DNA of 64,000 nt from Roseomonas haemaphysalidis (GCF_017355405.1 NZ_CP061177.1:2215001-2279000), one strand, 5' to 3'. Counted from the first letter of the stretch, positions 1 to 9,109 are shown. Made by a program: numbers and translations. Notes: a model not told the origin generated them from the sequence alone.

Positions 1-1951
1 CGGAATCGTGGGGTTCGTCAGGGCCGGAGATTTGCCTGACGAGGCATCGGCGCGTGATCTGGTCGCGCGCATGAGCGACCGGCTGCTGCACCGGGGGCCG
101 GATGACGGCGGGTGCTGGACCGACCCGGCAGGTGCCGCCCTAGGCTTTCGCCGCCTGTCGATCATCGACCTGTCCCCGGCGGGACATCAGCCCATGCTGT
201 CGGCCGATGGTCGCTACGCGATGGTGATGAACGGCGAGATCTACAACTTCGGCGACATCCGCGCCGAGATCGAGCAGGCGCGCGGCGCTGTCGCCTGGCG
301 TGGCCATTCCGACACCGAGGTGCTGGTCGAGGCGATCGCGTTGTGGGGCGTCGAGCCGGCGGTCCGGAGGGCCAACGGCATGTTCGCCATTGGCGTCTGG
401 GACCGGCGGGAAAGGGCGCTGTTCCTGGCGCGCGACCGGATCGGCAAGAAGCCGTTGTATTACGGCTGGGCCGGCGAGTGCTTCCTGTTCGGCTCCGAGC
501 TCAAGGCGTTGTGGCCGCACCCGGACTTCGATTTCTCTGTTTCCACCGAGGCGCTGGGCGACTTCCTGCAGCTTGGCTACGTGCCAGGCGAGCGGACGAT
601 CTTCGCTTCCGTGAGCAAGCTGCCGGGTGGCACGATCCTGCGGCTCGACCCTTCGGCCAGCCGCCACGCCCCGCCGCGGCCGGTGCCCTATTGGTCGTTG
701 CGGCAGGTCGCCGCCGCCGGGCTGGACGCGCAGGCCGGGGGCAAGGTGCCGGACGAGGCCGAATTGGAAGCCCTGCTGCGGGACGCCGTGGCGCGCCGCA
801 TGGTGGCGGATGTCCCGGTCGGGGCCTTTCTGTCCGGCGGCATCGATTCCAGCCTGGTCACGGCCATGATGGCGGAGGGTGCCGCCGAGCCGGTGCGCAG
901 CTTCTCCATCGGCTTCGGCGTGCCGGAATGGAACGAGGCCGAGCACGCCAAGGGTGTTGCCCGCCACATCGGCACCCGCCACGAGGAACTCTACGTGTCG
1001 CCGGCCGACCTGGTGGCGGTGGTCGAGGACTTGCCGGCGATCCTGGACGAGCCCTTCGCCGATGATTCCATGATCCCCACGACGTTGCTGTGCCGCCTGG
1101 CGCGGCGGCAGGTGACCGTGGCGCTGTCCGGCGATGGTGGCGACGAGTTGTTCGCCGGCTACGCGCGCTACGCCGCGGTCGACCAGTGGTTGTCCCGCCG
1201 CAACGCGATGCCGGCCCTGGGGCGCGTGCTGGCCAGCGGATTGGCCAGGGGGCTGGCCGGCCCGGCGGGGCGGTTCAGCGGCGCGCGCATGCAGCGGCGC
1301 TTTCTTCTGCTCGGCAGCCTGCTGCACCATGGCGACCCTGACCGGGTGCATGAGATGCTGGTGTCACAGCACCTGCAGCCCGGCGCGCTGTTGCTGGCCG
1401 GTGGCGACGCCAAGCGGCCGCTGACGGACGGCACCTTCAACCTCGGCCGGTCCAACGCCATCGACCGCATGACCTTCACGGACACGGCGTCCTATCTGGT
1501 GGACGACATCCTGGCCAAGGTGGACCGCGCCAGCATGTCCGCATCCCTGGAGGTGCGCTGCCCGCTGCTGGACTACCGGGTGATCGAGATGTCCTGGCGC
1601 TTTCCGGCGGCGGCCAAGTGCCGCAACGGCACGGGCAAGCTGCCGCTGCGCAACATCCTGTACCGCCACGTGCCCCGCGCGCTGGTGGACCGGCCGAAGA
1701 TGGGCTTCGGCGCGCCGGTCGAGGTGTGGCTGACCAACGAGCTGCGCGGCTGGGCGGAAGCGTTGATGAGCCGCGACGCGCTGGGGCGCCATGGCCTGTT
1801 GAACGTCGAGGCCTGCCGCGCGCTGTGGGAAGACTTCACGCAGCGTGGCCGTGGCTGGAACCGGGTGATCTGGAACATCCTGATGTTCCAGGCGTGGCAC
1901 CAGTCCATGCAACTCCGAGAGACGCGGAGCATGGAGCCGATCGCCGCCTGA
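1..1951 (+). CDS. asnB: Asparagine synthase (glutamine-hydrolysing), 5' end just outside window
   Basis: This enzyme transfers amide nitrogen from glutamine to an aspartate-type carboxylate using ATP. The first readable codons give GIVGF and base 1 is the last base of a Cys codon, so only the ATG and two bases of the catalytic Cys2 codon are missing; the full protein would be about 651 aa. The N-terminal Ntn glutaminase domain shows HRGPDDGG (about residues 32-39), MNGEIYN and GHSDTE. The synthetase domain has the PP-loop LSGGIDSS near residue 279. The C-terminal DRPKMGFGAP and MFQAWH motifs are typical of AsnB copies in exopolysaccharide and exosortase clusters, and the convergent GT4 glycosyltransferase fits that setting. 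The actual acceptor (aspartate or a sugar acid) cannot be told from sequence. Confidence 0.93.
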   Translation, partial: GIVGFVRAGDLPDEASARDLVARMSDRLLHRGPDDGGCWTDPAGAALGFRRLSIIDLSPAGHQPMLSADGRYAMVMNGEIYNFGDIRAEIEQARGAVAWRGHSDTEVLVEAIALWGVEPAVRRANGMFAIGVWDRRERALFLARDRIGKKPLYYGWAGECFLFGSELKALWPHPDFDFSVSTEALGDFLQLGYVPGERTIFASVSKLPGGTILRLDPSASRHAPPRPVPYWSLRQVAAAGLDAQAGGKVPDEAELEALLRDAVARRMVADVPVGAFLSGGIDSSLVTAMMAEGAAEPVRSFSIGFGVPEWNEAEHAKGVARHIGTRHEELYVSPADLVAVVEDLPAILDEPFADDSMIPTTLLCRLARRQVTVALSGDGGDELFAGYARYAAVDQWLSRRNAMPALGRVLASGLARGLAGPAGRFSGARMQRRFLLLGSLLHHGDPDRVHEMLVSQHLQPGALLLAGGDAKRPLTDGTFNLGRSNAIDRMTFTDTASYLVDDILAKVDRASMSASLEVRCPLLDYRVIEMSWRFPAAAKCRNGTGKLPLRNILYRHVPRALVDRPKMGFGAPVEVWLTNELRGWAEALMSRDALGRHGLLNVEACRALWEDFTQRGRGWNRVIWNILMFQAWHQSMQLRETRSMEPIAA

Positions 1952-1962
1952 GGCGGCGGCTC

Positions 1963-3132
1963 TCAGCCCGCCAGCTTGTGCAGGTGGCGGTGCAGCTGCT
2001 CGGTGTTGTGGCGCCAGTTGAAGCGCTCGGCGCTTTCCCGCACCGCGGCCTGGGCCGGGGGGTCGGCCAGGATCTCGCGGATCGCGGCGGCAAAGGCGGC
2101 GGGGGTGCGCTGCCGCAGCAGCCGGCCGGCGGCGGGGCGGTCCACCGCCTCGGCCGCGCCGTCCACCTCCGGCGTGACCACGGGGGTGCCGCAGGCCATC
2201 GCCTCGATCCAGGCGTTGGCCAGCCCTTCGCTGGCGGAGGCCAGCGCCATGACGTCGGCGGCCGCGAGCATCGCGGGCAGCTCGGCATGCGGCACGCTGC
2301 CCAGCAGGCGCACCCGGTCCGCGACGCCCCGGGATTCGGCCAGCGCCTGCAGCTTGGCCCGATCCGGCCCGTCGCCGGCGACCAGCAGCGTGGCGCCCGG
2401 GATATCGGCTACTGCTTCGATCACGATGTCATGACCCTTGCGGGGAATCAGCGCGCCGAGGCTGATCACCAGTGGCCCGGCGATGCCGAGGCGCGCCTTG
2501 GCCGCCACCCGGTCCTGCGGCCTGAAGCGCTCCAGGTCCACGCCCGTGTAGTGCACCGCGATGCGCTCGCCATCCATGCCCATGCCGATCATGTCCCGGC
2601 GCAGGGAGGCGGCAACGGCGAGCATGCCATGCGCCTCGGCCGCCGCGCGGCGGACCTGGCCGCGGCAGCCGGCGCGGTTGCCCCAGTAGTGGATGTCCGC
2701 GCCGCGCGCCTTGACGGAAAACGGCACGCCGAACTCCGCGGCCAGCACCCGCGCGGCGGGGCCGTCGGGGAAAAAGAACTGGGCGTCAATGACGTCGAAC
2801 CGGAAGCCCTCTTCCCGCCAGCGGCGCAACACGGGGCGCGCGGCGCGCACCAGCAGGGCCGGGTTCAGCGGCGCGCTGAGGCGCGGGATCACGCGCATGC
2901 GCGGCCGGGCCACGGGCACGCCCTTCCACACGTCCTGCAACGGCAGGGTCCGCAGCTTGGCGTAGTGCGGCAGGCGGTCCAGCGGCGGCAGCGGCATGGG
3001 GATGGGATTGACCACGCGCAATTCCACGTCGTCGCAGGCCGCCAGGCGCAGGGTCTGGTTTTCCACAAACACCCCGAAATTCGGCTGGACCGGATTCGGG
3101 AACAGGGTCGACAGGGTGACCACACGGAGCAT
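1963..3132 (-). CDS. GT4-family glycosyltransferase
   Basis: This 389-aa protein is a retaining glycosyltransferase with two Rossmann domains (GT-B fold) that probably adds a sugar to a lipid-linked polysaccharide precursor at the cytoplasmic membrane face. The N-terminus carries the TLFPNPVQPNFGVFVENQ region seen in GT4 enzymes. The C-terminal half has GALIPRKGHD, VAGDGPD and the E-x7-E nucleotide-sugar motif (EGLANAWIE) followed by GTPVV. I chose the ATG at 3132 (protein MLRVVTLS), although the frame stays open far upstream, because family homology begins there. The gene converges with asnB 11 bp away, which suggests the edge of an exopolysaccharide locus. Sugar and acceptor are unknown. 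Confidence 0.85.
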   Translation of the reverse strand: MLRVVTLSTLFPNPVQPNFGVFVENQTLRLAACDDVELRVVNPIPMPLPPLDRLPHYAKLRTLPLQDVWKGVPVARPRMRVIPRLSAPLNPALLVRAARPVLRRWREEGFRFDVIDAQFFFPDGPAARVLAAEFGVPFSVKARGADIHYWGNRAGCRGQVRRAAAEAHGMLAVAASLRRDMIGMGMDGERIAVHYTGVDLERFRPQDRVAAKARLGIAGPLVISLGALIPRKGHDIVIEAVADIPGATLLVAGDGPDRAKLQALAESRGVADRVRLLGSVPHAELPAMLAAADVMALASASEGLANAWIEAMACGTPVVTPEVDGAAEAVDRPAAGRLLRQRTPAAFAAAIREILADPPAQAAVRESAERFNWRHNTEQLHRHLHKLAG

Positions 3133-3182
3133 GGCGCCCGCATTAGCACGGCCATGCTCGTGGCATAGGGGGAAAGCGGTGC

Positions 3183-4463
3183 CTATTGCGCCACGCGCCC
3201 GAACACGGCGTGCAACAGCGCATACAGCCCGCCGCCCGCCAGAAAGCCGACGATGGTGCCGTTGATCCGGACGAACTGCAGGTCCCGCCCCACGCGCAGC
3301 TCGATCTTGTCGACCACCGTCGCGGTGTCCCAGTTGCCGACCACCTGCGCGATAAAGCCGGACAGCTGTTCCTGCGCCCGGGGCAGGGCGCCGCGCGCCA
3401 TGCGTTCCACGGTGCCGTTGACGCGGGCGCGCGCCGCCTCGTCCTGGCCGAGCAGGGTGCCAACATTGCCCAACAGGCCGGAGATCAACGCCACGCTGCG
3501 GCCATCGGCGCGCCCGGCATCGGCGGCCAGCGCCGCCTTCAGCCGATCCCACACGTCCATCAGCCACGCATTGACCGTGGGGTGGGCCATGGCGTCGCGC
3601 ATGGCCCGGCCGATGGTGGCCGCGCGTTCCGGATCGTTTTCCAGCTTGTCGATCTCGGCCAGGAGCCAGGTTTCGAAGGCGGCGCGCAGCTCGCTGTCGT
3701 CGGGCTCGATCTTTTCCAGCTCCTGGCTCAGCGAGCCGAGCACGCGCCGCGCCACGGCGGCGCCGGCCAGCCAGCCGACCAGCGCGCCGCCTTCCGCCCG
3801 CACCCGCGCCTGGATCGCTTCCTGCAGGCTGCTTTCTTTGGATTTCAGCACCGCGCGCACCTGTGTCACCGCCAGGCCGAACACCTCCTGGTGCTGGCCG
3901 CCGGCCATCAGGGTCCGCAACAGCCGCGCCAGCATGCGCGCGGCGGCGGGGCCGGACACGATGCGCGGCAGCAGCCGGGCCAGCAGCCGGCGGGCGCGCC
4001 CGTCTTCCAGCGACAGCAGGATGCGCGGCAGGCTGGCGGTCAGGGCCTCGGCCGCCGGGCGGGTGTTGGCGGGGTCGGCCAGGACGCGCTTGAGGATGGA
4101 CGCCACGTCGATCCGCTGCATCACCCGCGCGAGCTCGGCCTCGGTGAACACGTGGTTGGCCACGAACCGGCCAAGGCCACGCCCCAGGCGCTCCTTCTGA
4201 TTGGGAATGATGGCGGTGTGCGGGATGGGCAGGCCCATCGGCCGCCGGAACAGCGCGGTGACGGCGAACCAGTCGGCGAGGCCGCCGACCAGCCCGGCCT
4301 TGGCGGCGGCCTGCAGCAGGTCTGTGGCATAGCCGGGCGGCATCCAGTAGGCGCCCAGCATCAGCCCCGCCATCACCACCAGCAATCCGCCGGCGAAGGT
4401 GCGGTAGCGGGACAGGTTCCGGCGAAGCGCGGCGTCTGGGTCGGGCAGGGGCGTGGTGTGCAT
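3183..4463 (-). CDS. DUF445 family membrane protein
   Basis: This 426-aa protein belongs to the DUF445 family, inner-membrane proteins of unknown function. A hydrophobic segment lies near residues 18-40 (FAGGLLVVMAGLMLGAYW), followed by the family hallmark GGLADWFAVTALFRRPMG and IPNQKERLGRGLG. A second hydrophobic stretch closes the C-terminus (GFLAGGGLYALLHAVFG). The middle is a long, charged, helical region. Two starts are possible, ATG at 4463 or at 4490 (adding nine residues); neither has a strong ribosome site and I took the shorter. The gene is divergent from the zinc-type ABC operon, with the Zur-like box about 115 bp upstream, so shared control is possible but unproven. Confidence 0.85.
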   Translation of the reverse strand: MHTTPLPDPDAALRRNLSRYRTFAGGLLVVMAGLMLGAYWMPPGYATDLLQAAAKAGLVGGLADWFAVTALFRRPMGLPIPHTAIIPNQKERLGRGLGRFVANHVFTEAELARVMQRIDVASILKRVLADPANTRPAAEALTASLPRILLSLEDGRARRLLARLLPRIVSGPAAARMLARLLRTLMAGGQHQEVFGLAVTQVRAVLKSKESSLQEAIQARVRAEGGALVGWLAGAAVARRVLGSLSQELEKIEPDDSELRAAFETWLLAEIDKLENDPERAATIGRAMRDAMAHPTVNAWLMDVWDRLKAALAADAGRADGRSVALISGLLGNVGTLLGQDEAARARVNGTVERMARGALPRAQEQLSGFIAQVVGNWDTATVVDKIELRVGRDLQFVRINGTIVGFLAGGGLYALLHAVFGRVAQ

Positions 4464-4495
4464 CGCGGGGGAAGCTGGGGCGGATCGCATGGCAC

Positions 4496-4525
4496 CGCAA
4501 CGGGGCGTGGCGCCCCGCCGTTGCG
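4496..4525. repeat. 30-bp inverted repeat between divergent genes
   Basis: CGCAACGG at 4496-4503 pairs with CCGTTGCG at 4518-4525, and the interior GGCG/CGCC can pair too, so the whole stretch can fold as one hairpin. It lies just upstream of either DUF445 start and about 50 bp from the Zur-like box. There is no T tract, so it is not an obvious terminator; it may be a leader hairpin or a protein site. Confidence 0.4.
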
Positions 4526-4558
4526 CTTTGCCCTGGCCTGGGTTGCGCGGCCGACGCT

Positions 4559-4592
4559 TTGCGTGCAACCGGCGTGATGTTATGACATAACA
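4559..4592 (+). promoter_or_regulatory. Zur-box-like operator over a predicted promoter
   Basis: Bases 4578-4592 read TGTTATGACATAACA, a perfect 7-1-7 palindrome that matches the known proteobacterial Zur site (TGTTATAnTATAACA) except for one symmetric base pair. A possible -35 TTGCGT lies at 4559-4564 and a -10 TATGAC at 4581-4586, spaced 16 bp, so a bound repressor would cover the -10. This supports zinc-dependent repression of the downstream transporter. The promoter elements are inferred; the palindrome is directly visible. Confidence 0.75.
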
Positions 4593-4596
4593 CATC

Positions 4597-4719
4597 ATGC
4601 CGATGCCGCCCTTCACCGATCCACTCGCGCTTTCTGCCGGAGCCGCTGCCCGTCTGGCATGGGCCGCCGTGTTGCTCGCCGTGCTGTGGGGCGCCGTGGC
4701 CTGGGCGCGGCTGGCATGA
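4597..4719 (+). CDS. 40-aa single-span membrane peptide ahead of the zinc transporter
   Basis: This 40-codon frame begins MPMPPFTDP and ends with a strongly hydrophobic, Trp-containing segment (residues 20-40, LAWAAVLLAVLWGAVAWARL) that could span the membrane once. Its TGA overlaps the ATG of the ABC ATPase gene as ATGA, the usual arrangement for translational coupling. Its ATG is only 5 bp after the Zur-like box, so the predicted transcript would be leaderless or nearly so, and no Shine-Dalgarno is visible. It might be a small accessory subunit, a coupling leader peptide, or a chance frame. It has no His or Cys metal ligands. I do not recognise a family. Confidence 0.5.
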   Translation: MPMPPFTDPLALSAGAAARLAWAAVLLAVLWGAVAWARLA

Positions 4720-5441
4720 TCCGCCTGGACAATCTCACCCTGACGCATGGCCGCCGCGCCGCCGTGCACCACGTGACCGGCGAATTTGCGTCCGGCAGCC
4801 TGACGGCCATCGTCGGGCCGAACGGCGCCGGCAAATCCACGCTGCTGCGGGCCATCGCCGGGCTGCACCGGCCGGGCGGCGGCAGCGTCGCCGCGCCGCG
4901 GCAGGGCATCGCGCTGCTGCCGCAGGTGGCGGCGGTGGACCGCGCTTTTCCGGTCTGCTGCCTGGACGTGGTGCAGTTCGGCCACTGGGCGCGGGCGGGC
5001 GCGTTCCGCGCCATCCGCCCGGCCGAGCGCGCGCGCTCGGTCCAGGCGCTGGCGGCGGTGGGGCTGGAAGGCTTCGAGCGGCGGCCGGTGGGCAGCCTGT
5101 CCGTCGGCCAGTTCCAGCGCGTGCTGTTCGCCCGCCTGCTGGTGCAGGACGCGCCGGTGATCCTGCTGGACGAGCCGTTCAACGCCCTGGATGCCCGCAC
5201 CATCCACGACCTGCTGGCTTTGGTGCGCCGCTGGCATGGCGAGGGGCGCACCGTGGTGGCCGTGCTGCACGACATCGCCCTGGTGGAGCGGGAGTTTCCC
5301 GAAACCCTGCTCCTGGCCCGCGAAGCCATTGCCTGGGGGCCGACGGCGGAAGCCCTGTCCCCCGCCAACCGCCTGCGCGCCCGCATGATGGCCGAGGCCT
5401 GGATGGACGACGCCGAGGCCTGCACCCGCGACGCGGCCTGA
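4716..5441 (+). CDS. znuC: ABC transporter ATP-binding protein, zinc type
   Basis: This 241-aa cytoplasmic ATPase would drive uptake of zinc (or another divalent metal) through the adjacent permease. The Walker A GPNGAGKST is at residues 34-42. The signature LSVGQFQRV, Walker B VILLDEP and the H-loop in VAVLHDI follow in order. The length and the pairing with an ABC-3 family permease fit ZnuC/ZurA-type systems, and the Zur-like box upstream supports zinc over manganese. The start at 4716 overlaps the preceding small frame by ATGA; the stop overlaps the permease start by one base. No periplasmic binding protein (ZnuA) gene is adjacent, so it must lie elsewhere. Confidence 0.85.
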   Translation: MIRLDNLTLTHGRRAAVHHVTGEFASGSLTAIVGPNGAGKSTLLRAIAGLHRPGGGSVAAPRQGIALLPQVAAVDRAFPVCCLDVVQFGHWARAGAFRAIRPAERARSVQALAAVGLEGFERRPVGSLSVGQFQRVLFARLLVQDAPVILLDEPFNALDARTIHDLLALVRRWHGEGRTVVAVLHDIALVEREFPETLLLAREAIAWGPTAEALSPANRLRARMMAEAWMDDAEACTRDAA

Positions 5442-6307
5442 TGATGGACCTGCTGTTCGGCCCCTTCATCGAATTCGGCTTTCTGCGCCGCGCGCTGGTG
5501 GGCTGCATGGCGCTGTCGCTGGCCGCGCCCCCGCTCGGCGTGTTTCTGATGCTGCGGCGCATGAGCCTGACCGCCGATGTCCTGGCGCATGGCATCCTGC
5601 CTGGCATCGCCGCCGGCTTTCTGGTGGCCGGCCTGTCCGTCACCGCCATGTCGGTGGGGGGATTGTTCGCCGGGCTGGTGGTGGCGCTGGGGGCGGGCGC
5701 CCTGTCACGCGCCACCGGCGGGCGGGAGGATGCGGCGCTGGCCGCCCTGTATCTCGTGGCGCTGGCGCTGGGCGTGACGCTGATCTCCACCAGGGCCGGC
5801 TCGGTTGAGTTGTCGCACCTGCTGTTCGGATCCGTGCTGGGGGTGGATGACCCGGCGCTGTTCATGATGGCCGGCGTGTCCAGCCTGACGCTGCTGGCCC
5901 TGGCCTTCGCCTGGCGCCCGCTGGTGCTGGAATGCTTCGACCCTTCCTTCGCCGCCGCGGCCGGGGCGCGGGGCGGGCTGTGGCACCTGCTGTTCCTAGG
6001 GCTGGTGGTGCTGAACGTGCTGGCCGCCTTCCAGGCACTGGGCACGCTGATGGCGGTGGGGCTGATGATGCTGCCCGCCGTGGCCGCCCGCCATTGGGCC
6101 CGCAGCGTGGGGGGCATGGCCTATGCCTCCGTCGCCATCGCGCTGTTCTCGTCTGCCGCCGGGCTGCTGCTGTCCTATCACCTGGACCTGCCCAGCGGGC
6201 CGGCCATCGTGCTGGTGGCGGGCGGGTGCTGGGTGGTGTCGCTGGTGGCGGGGCCGGTGGATGGCCTGCTTGCGCGCTGGCTGAAGCGGCCGCATCTGGC
6301 GGGGTAG
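5441..6307 (+). CDS. znuB: ABC-3 family metal transporter permease, zinc type
   Basis: This 288-aa polytopic inner-membrane protein, with roughly eight hydrophobic segments, would form the channel of a zinc ABC importer together with the preceding ATPase. It shows the conserved MLRRMSLTADVLAHGILPG loop near the N-terminus, GSVLGVDDPAL in the middle and GTLMAVGLMMLPAVAARHWA near the C-terminus, all typical of the ZnuB/MntB/TroC family. The TGATG overlap with the ATPase gene indicates translational coupling. It is probably regulated by zinc through the upstream Zur-like box. Confidence 0.88.
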   Translation: MMDLLFGPFIEFGFLRRALVGCMALSLAAPPLGVFLMLRRMSLTADVLAHGILPGIAAGFLVAGLSVTAMSVGGLFAGLVVALGAGALSRATGGREDAALAALYLVALALGVTLISTRAGSVELSHLLFGSVLGVDDPALFMMAGVSSLTLLALAFAWRPLVLECFDPSFAAAAGARGGLWHLLFLGLVVLNVLAAFQALGTLMAVGLMMLPAVAARHWARSVGGMAYASVAIALFSSAAGLLLSYHLDLPSGPAIVLVAGGCWVVSLVAGPVDGLLARWLKRPHLAG

Positions 6308-6340
6308 GGCGGATCATCGCCCGCGAGGGAGAGACTCCGC

Positions 6341-7288
6341 ATGGAACAGCGTGCATTGGGCAAGGCCGGTTTCAGCGTCGCGCCGCTGTGCTTCGGCGGC
6401 AACGTCTTCGGCTGGACGGCGGACGAGGCAATGTCCTTCAAGCTGCTGGACGCCTTTGTCGCAGGTGGCGGCAATTTCATCGACACGGCGGATGTTTATT
6501 CCCGCTGGGCGCCGGGCCATGTGGGCGGCGAGTCCGAGGCCATCATCGGCAAGTGGCTGAAGGCACGGGGCGGGCGGGACAAGGTGGTGATCGCCACCAA
6601 GACCGGCGCCGAGATGACCCCGACCGACAAGGGCCTGGCCCCCGCGCGCGTGGAACAACAGATCGAGGCCTCGCTGAAGCGCCTCGGCACCGACTACGTG
6701 GATCTCTATTATTCCCACCGGGACGATGCCGAGACCCCGATGGAAGAGGTGCTGCGGACCTACGACCGGTTGATCAAGGCCGGCAAGGTGCGCGCCATCG
6801 GCGCTTCCAACTTTTCCGCCGACCGCCTGAAGCTGGCGCTGGACACCGCGGACCGTGACGGCCTGCCGCGCTACACCGTGCTGCAGCCGCTGTACAACCT
6901 GTACGACCGCGAGTTCGAGGGCGCCTTGCAGGACCTGTGCGTCGCCGAGAACGTTGCCGTCGCGCCCTATTACACGCTGGCCAGCGGCTTTCTAACGGGC
7001 AAGTACCGCGAGCAGTCCGACCTGGGTCAGAGCGCGCGTGGCGGCAAGATCGGCACCAACTACCTGAACGAGAAGGGTCACAGGGTGCTGGCCGCGATGG
7101 ACGCCGTGGCGGCGCGGTTGAACGTCAAGCTGTCCCAGGTCGCCTTTGCCTGGCTTGCGGCGAAGCCCTCGGTCGTCGCGCCGATCGCCAGCGCCACCAA
7201 GCCGGAGCAGTTGCAGGAGCTGCTGGCCGCCGCCGACCTGAAGCTGGATGCCGAGGCGATGGCGGCGCTCGACGCCGCCGGCGCCTGA
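6341..7288 (+). CDS. Aldo/keto reductase
   Basis: This 315-aa cytoplasmic NADPH-dependent oxidoreductase has the (beta/alpha)8 AKR fold and the Tas/YajO-like subgroup pattern. The catalytic tetrad is visible in order: Asp in FIDTADVYS and its Tyr, Lys in VIATKTG and His in DLYYSHRDD. The cofactor-binding C-terminal part includes VVAPIASATKPEQLQELL. GAGGGAGAG upstream of the ATG is a good ribosome site. It lies 33 bp after the zinc permease, so read-through is possible, but there is no functional link I can support. Its natural carbonyl substrate is unknown. Confidence 0.88.
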   Translation: MEQRALGKAGFSVAPLCFGGNVFGWTADEAMSFKLLDAFVAGGGNFIDTADVYSRWAPGHVGGESEAIIGKWLKARGGRDKVVIATKTGAEMTPTDKGLAPARVEQQIEASLKRLGTDYVDLYYSHRDDAETPMEEVLRTYDRLIKAGKVRAIGASNFSADRLKLALDTADRDGLPRYTVLQPLYNLYDREFEGALQDLCVAENVAVAPYYTLASGFLTGKYREQSDLGQSARGGKIGTNYLNEKGHRVLAAMDAVAARLNVKLSQVAFAWLAAKPSVVAPIASATKPEQLQELLAAADLKLDAEAMAALDAAGA

Positions 7289-7346
7289 CGCTTGCACCCG
7301 GGCGGGGCGGGGCGCCATGCTGCGCCGCACCCTGCCCGGAGGCCCC

Positions 7347-8765
7347 ATGTCCCTCGATGCCCTCGCCGCAAGCGTCCGCCGGCAGCTCGCCCTTTTGGAC
7401 TACCCGGCGCATGACTGGGTGCCGGCGGCGCCGGCGGGCGTGCTGGATGTCGCCATCATCGGTGGCGGCCAGACCGGGCTGGCGACGGCCTTCGCCCTGC
7501 AGCGCCAGAAGGTCGGCAACATCGCGGTCTTCGACCGCGCCGCGCCCGGCGGTGCGGGGGTCTGGACCACCTTCGCGCGCATGCGCACCCTGCGCACCCC
7601 CAAGCACGTCACCGGCCCCGACCTCGGCATCCCCGCCCTGACGCCGCGCGCGTTTTTCGAGGCACGGGACGGCGAGGCGGCGTGGCAGGCCTTGCGCAAG
7701 ATCGGCCGCGAGGACTGGCAGCATTACCTGGACTGGTATGCCCGCGTGCTGGACCTGCCGGTGCGGCACGAGCACGCGCTGGAAGCCATCGAGCCCGATG
7801 GCGCCCTGTTGCGGCTGCGCTTCGGCACGCCACGGGGCACCGTGGAACTGCGCGCGCGCCGGCTGGTGCTGGCCACCGGCATGGACGGCTCCGGCGCCTG
7901 GGTGACGCCGCGCCCGTTCGACCGGCTGCCACCGGACCGGGTGCTGCACACGGCGCAGGAAATCGACTTCGCCGGGCTGGCTGGCAAGCGGCTGCTGGTG
8001 ATCGGCGCCGGCGCCTCGGCCTTTGACAACCTGGCCACGGCGCTGGAAGCCGGGGCGGACCATGCGCGGATGCTGGTGCGGCGCCCGCGCATGCCGCGCA
8101 TCAACCCCTTCCGCTGGATGGAGCAGGCAGGGTTCCTGGGCCAGCAGCACGCCTTGCCGGACCTGCTGAAGTGGCGCTTCACGCGGCACATCTTCGAGCT
8201 GAACCAGCCGCCGCCGCAGGAAAGCTGGGACCGCGTGGCCGGCGACCCGCGCTTTGCCATCACCATGGGCGCGCCGGTGCTGGACGCGCGCATGGCCGAT
8301 GGCGCGGTGGTGCTGGACACGCCGCAAGGCGCCTTCCGGGCCGATGCGGTGATCCTCGGCACCGGCAGCACCGTCGACCTCGGGCTGCGGCCGGAGCTGG
8401 CGCCCTTCGCGCACCAGATCCGCCTGTGGCGCGACGCCTTCACCCCGCCGGCCGGCGAGGACAGCGCGCTCTGCGCTGCCTCGCCCTATCTGTCGGACGA
8501 CTTTTCCTTCCAGGAAAAGCAGCCGGGCGCGGCGCCGTTCCTGTCGCGCATCCACTGCGTCACCTATGCGGCCACGCTGTCCATGGGCCTGTCCGGCGCC
8601 AGCATCAGCGGCATGAAATACGGCGTGCCGCGGCTGGCCGACGGCATCTGCCGCGCGCTGTGGCGGGAGGATGCGGAGCATCACCTCGCCGCCCTGCAGG
8701 CCTTCGACCTGCAGGAGCTGACCTCGCTGATCCCGGAGGAACTGGTGGAGGAAGCGGCGCGATGA
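7347..8765 (+). CDS. FAD/NAD(P)-binding oxidoreductase, candidate HpyO-type urate hydroxylase
   Basis: This 472-aa flavoprotein has an FAD Rossmann motif IIGGGQTG (residues 37-44) and a second dinucleotide site [10 protein letters not shown] near residue 217, the layout of flavin-containing monooxygenase-like enzymes. Start 7347 has GGAGG five bases upstream. Its stop overlaps the start of 5-hydroxyisourate hydrolase by ATGA. Urate hydroxylation makes 5-hydroxyisourate, so the coupling suggests a urate hydroxylase. A non-HpxO flavoprotein isoform called HpyO is known from Xanthomonas, but I cannot confirm homology here. The fallback call is an FMO-like oxidoreductase of unknown substrate. Confidence 0.6.
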   Translation: MSLDALAASVRRQLALLDYPAHDWVPAAPAGVLDVAIIGGGQTGLATAFALQRQKVGNIAVFDRAAPGGAGVWTTFARMRTLRTPKHVTGPDLGIPALTPRAFFEARDGEAAWQALRKIGREDWQHYLDWYARVLDLPVRHEHALEAIEPDGALLRLRFGTPRGTVELRARRLVLATGMDGSGAWVTPRPFDRLPPDRVLHTAQEIDFAGLAGKRLLVIGAGASAFDNLATALEAGADHARMLVRRPRMPRINPFRWMEQAGFLGQQHALPDLLKWRFTRHIFELNQPPPQESWDRVAGDPRFAITMGAPVLDARMADGAVVLDTPQGAFRADAVILGTGSTVDLGLRPELAPFAHQIRLWRDAFTPPAGEDSALCAASPYLSDDFSFQEKQPGAAPFLSRIHCVTYAATLSMGLSGASISGMKYGVPRLADGICRALWREDAEHHLAALQAFDLQELTSLIPEELVEEAAR

Positions 8766-9097
8766 GCAAGTCCTCGGCCCTGAGCACGCATGTGCTGGAT
8801 ACCGCCAGGGGCCGCCCCGCCGCCGGCGTCGCGGTGGAGCTGTGGCGCATGGAGCCGGCACCCGCCCTGGTGACGCGCGCCACCACCAACGCGGATGGAC
8901 GCACGGATGCGCCGCTGCTGGATGCCGCGAGCTTCCAGCCCGGGCGCTACGAGCTGCGCTTCGCGGTGGGTGCCTATTTCGGGGAAGGCTTTCTCGACCA
9001 AGTGGTGCTGAACGTCGGGCTGCGGGCGGGGGAAGGGCATTACCATGTGCCGCTCCTGTGCTCCCCCTGGTCGTATTCGACCTATCGCGGTTCCTGA
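8762..9097 (+). CDS. uraH: 5-hydroxyisourate hydrolase (transthyretin-like)
   Basis: This 111-aa enzyme opens 5-hydroxyisourate to OHCU in urate breakdown to allantoin. It shows the family N-terminal block [17 protein letters not shown], the central YELRF region, HYHVPLL and the diagnostic C-terminal YRGS tetrapeptide. The length matches bacterial HIU hydrolases, which are cytoplasmic homotetramers. It overlaps the upstream flavoprotein gene by 4 bp and so is probably translated from the same message. OHCU decarboxylase and allantoinase genes are not in this window. Confidence 0.95.
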   Translation: MSKSSALSTHVLDTARGRPAAGVAVELWRMEPAPALVTRATTNADGRTDAPLLDAASFQPGRYELRFAVGAYFGEGFLDQVVLNVGLRAGEGHYHVPLLCSPWSYSTYRGS

Positions 9098-9109
9098 CGG
9101 GGGGGGGCG

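Noticed and set aside
1942..1958. CGCCGCC-TGA-GGCGGCG hairpin with the asnB stop codon in the loop
   Set aside because: Short stem without T tract; likely a by-product of GC-rich Ala codons, though weak termination is possible.
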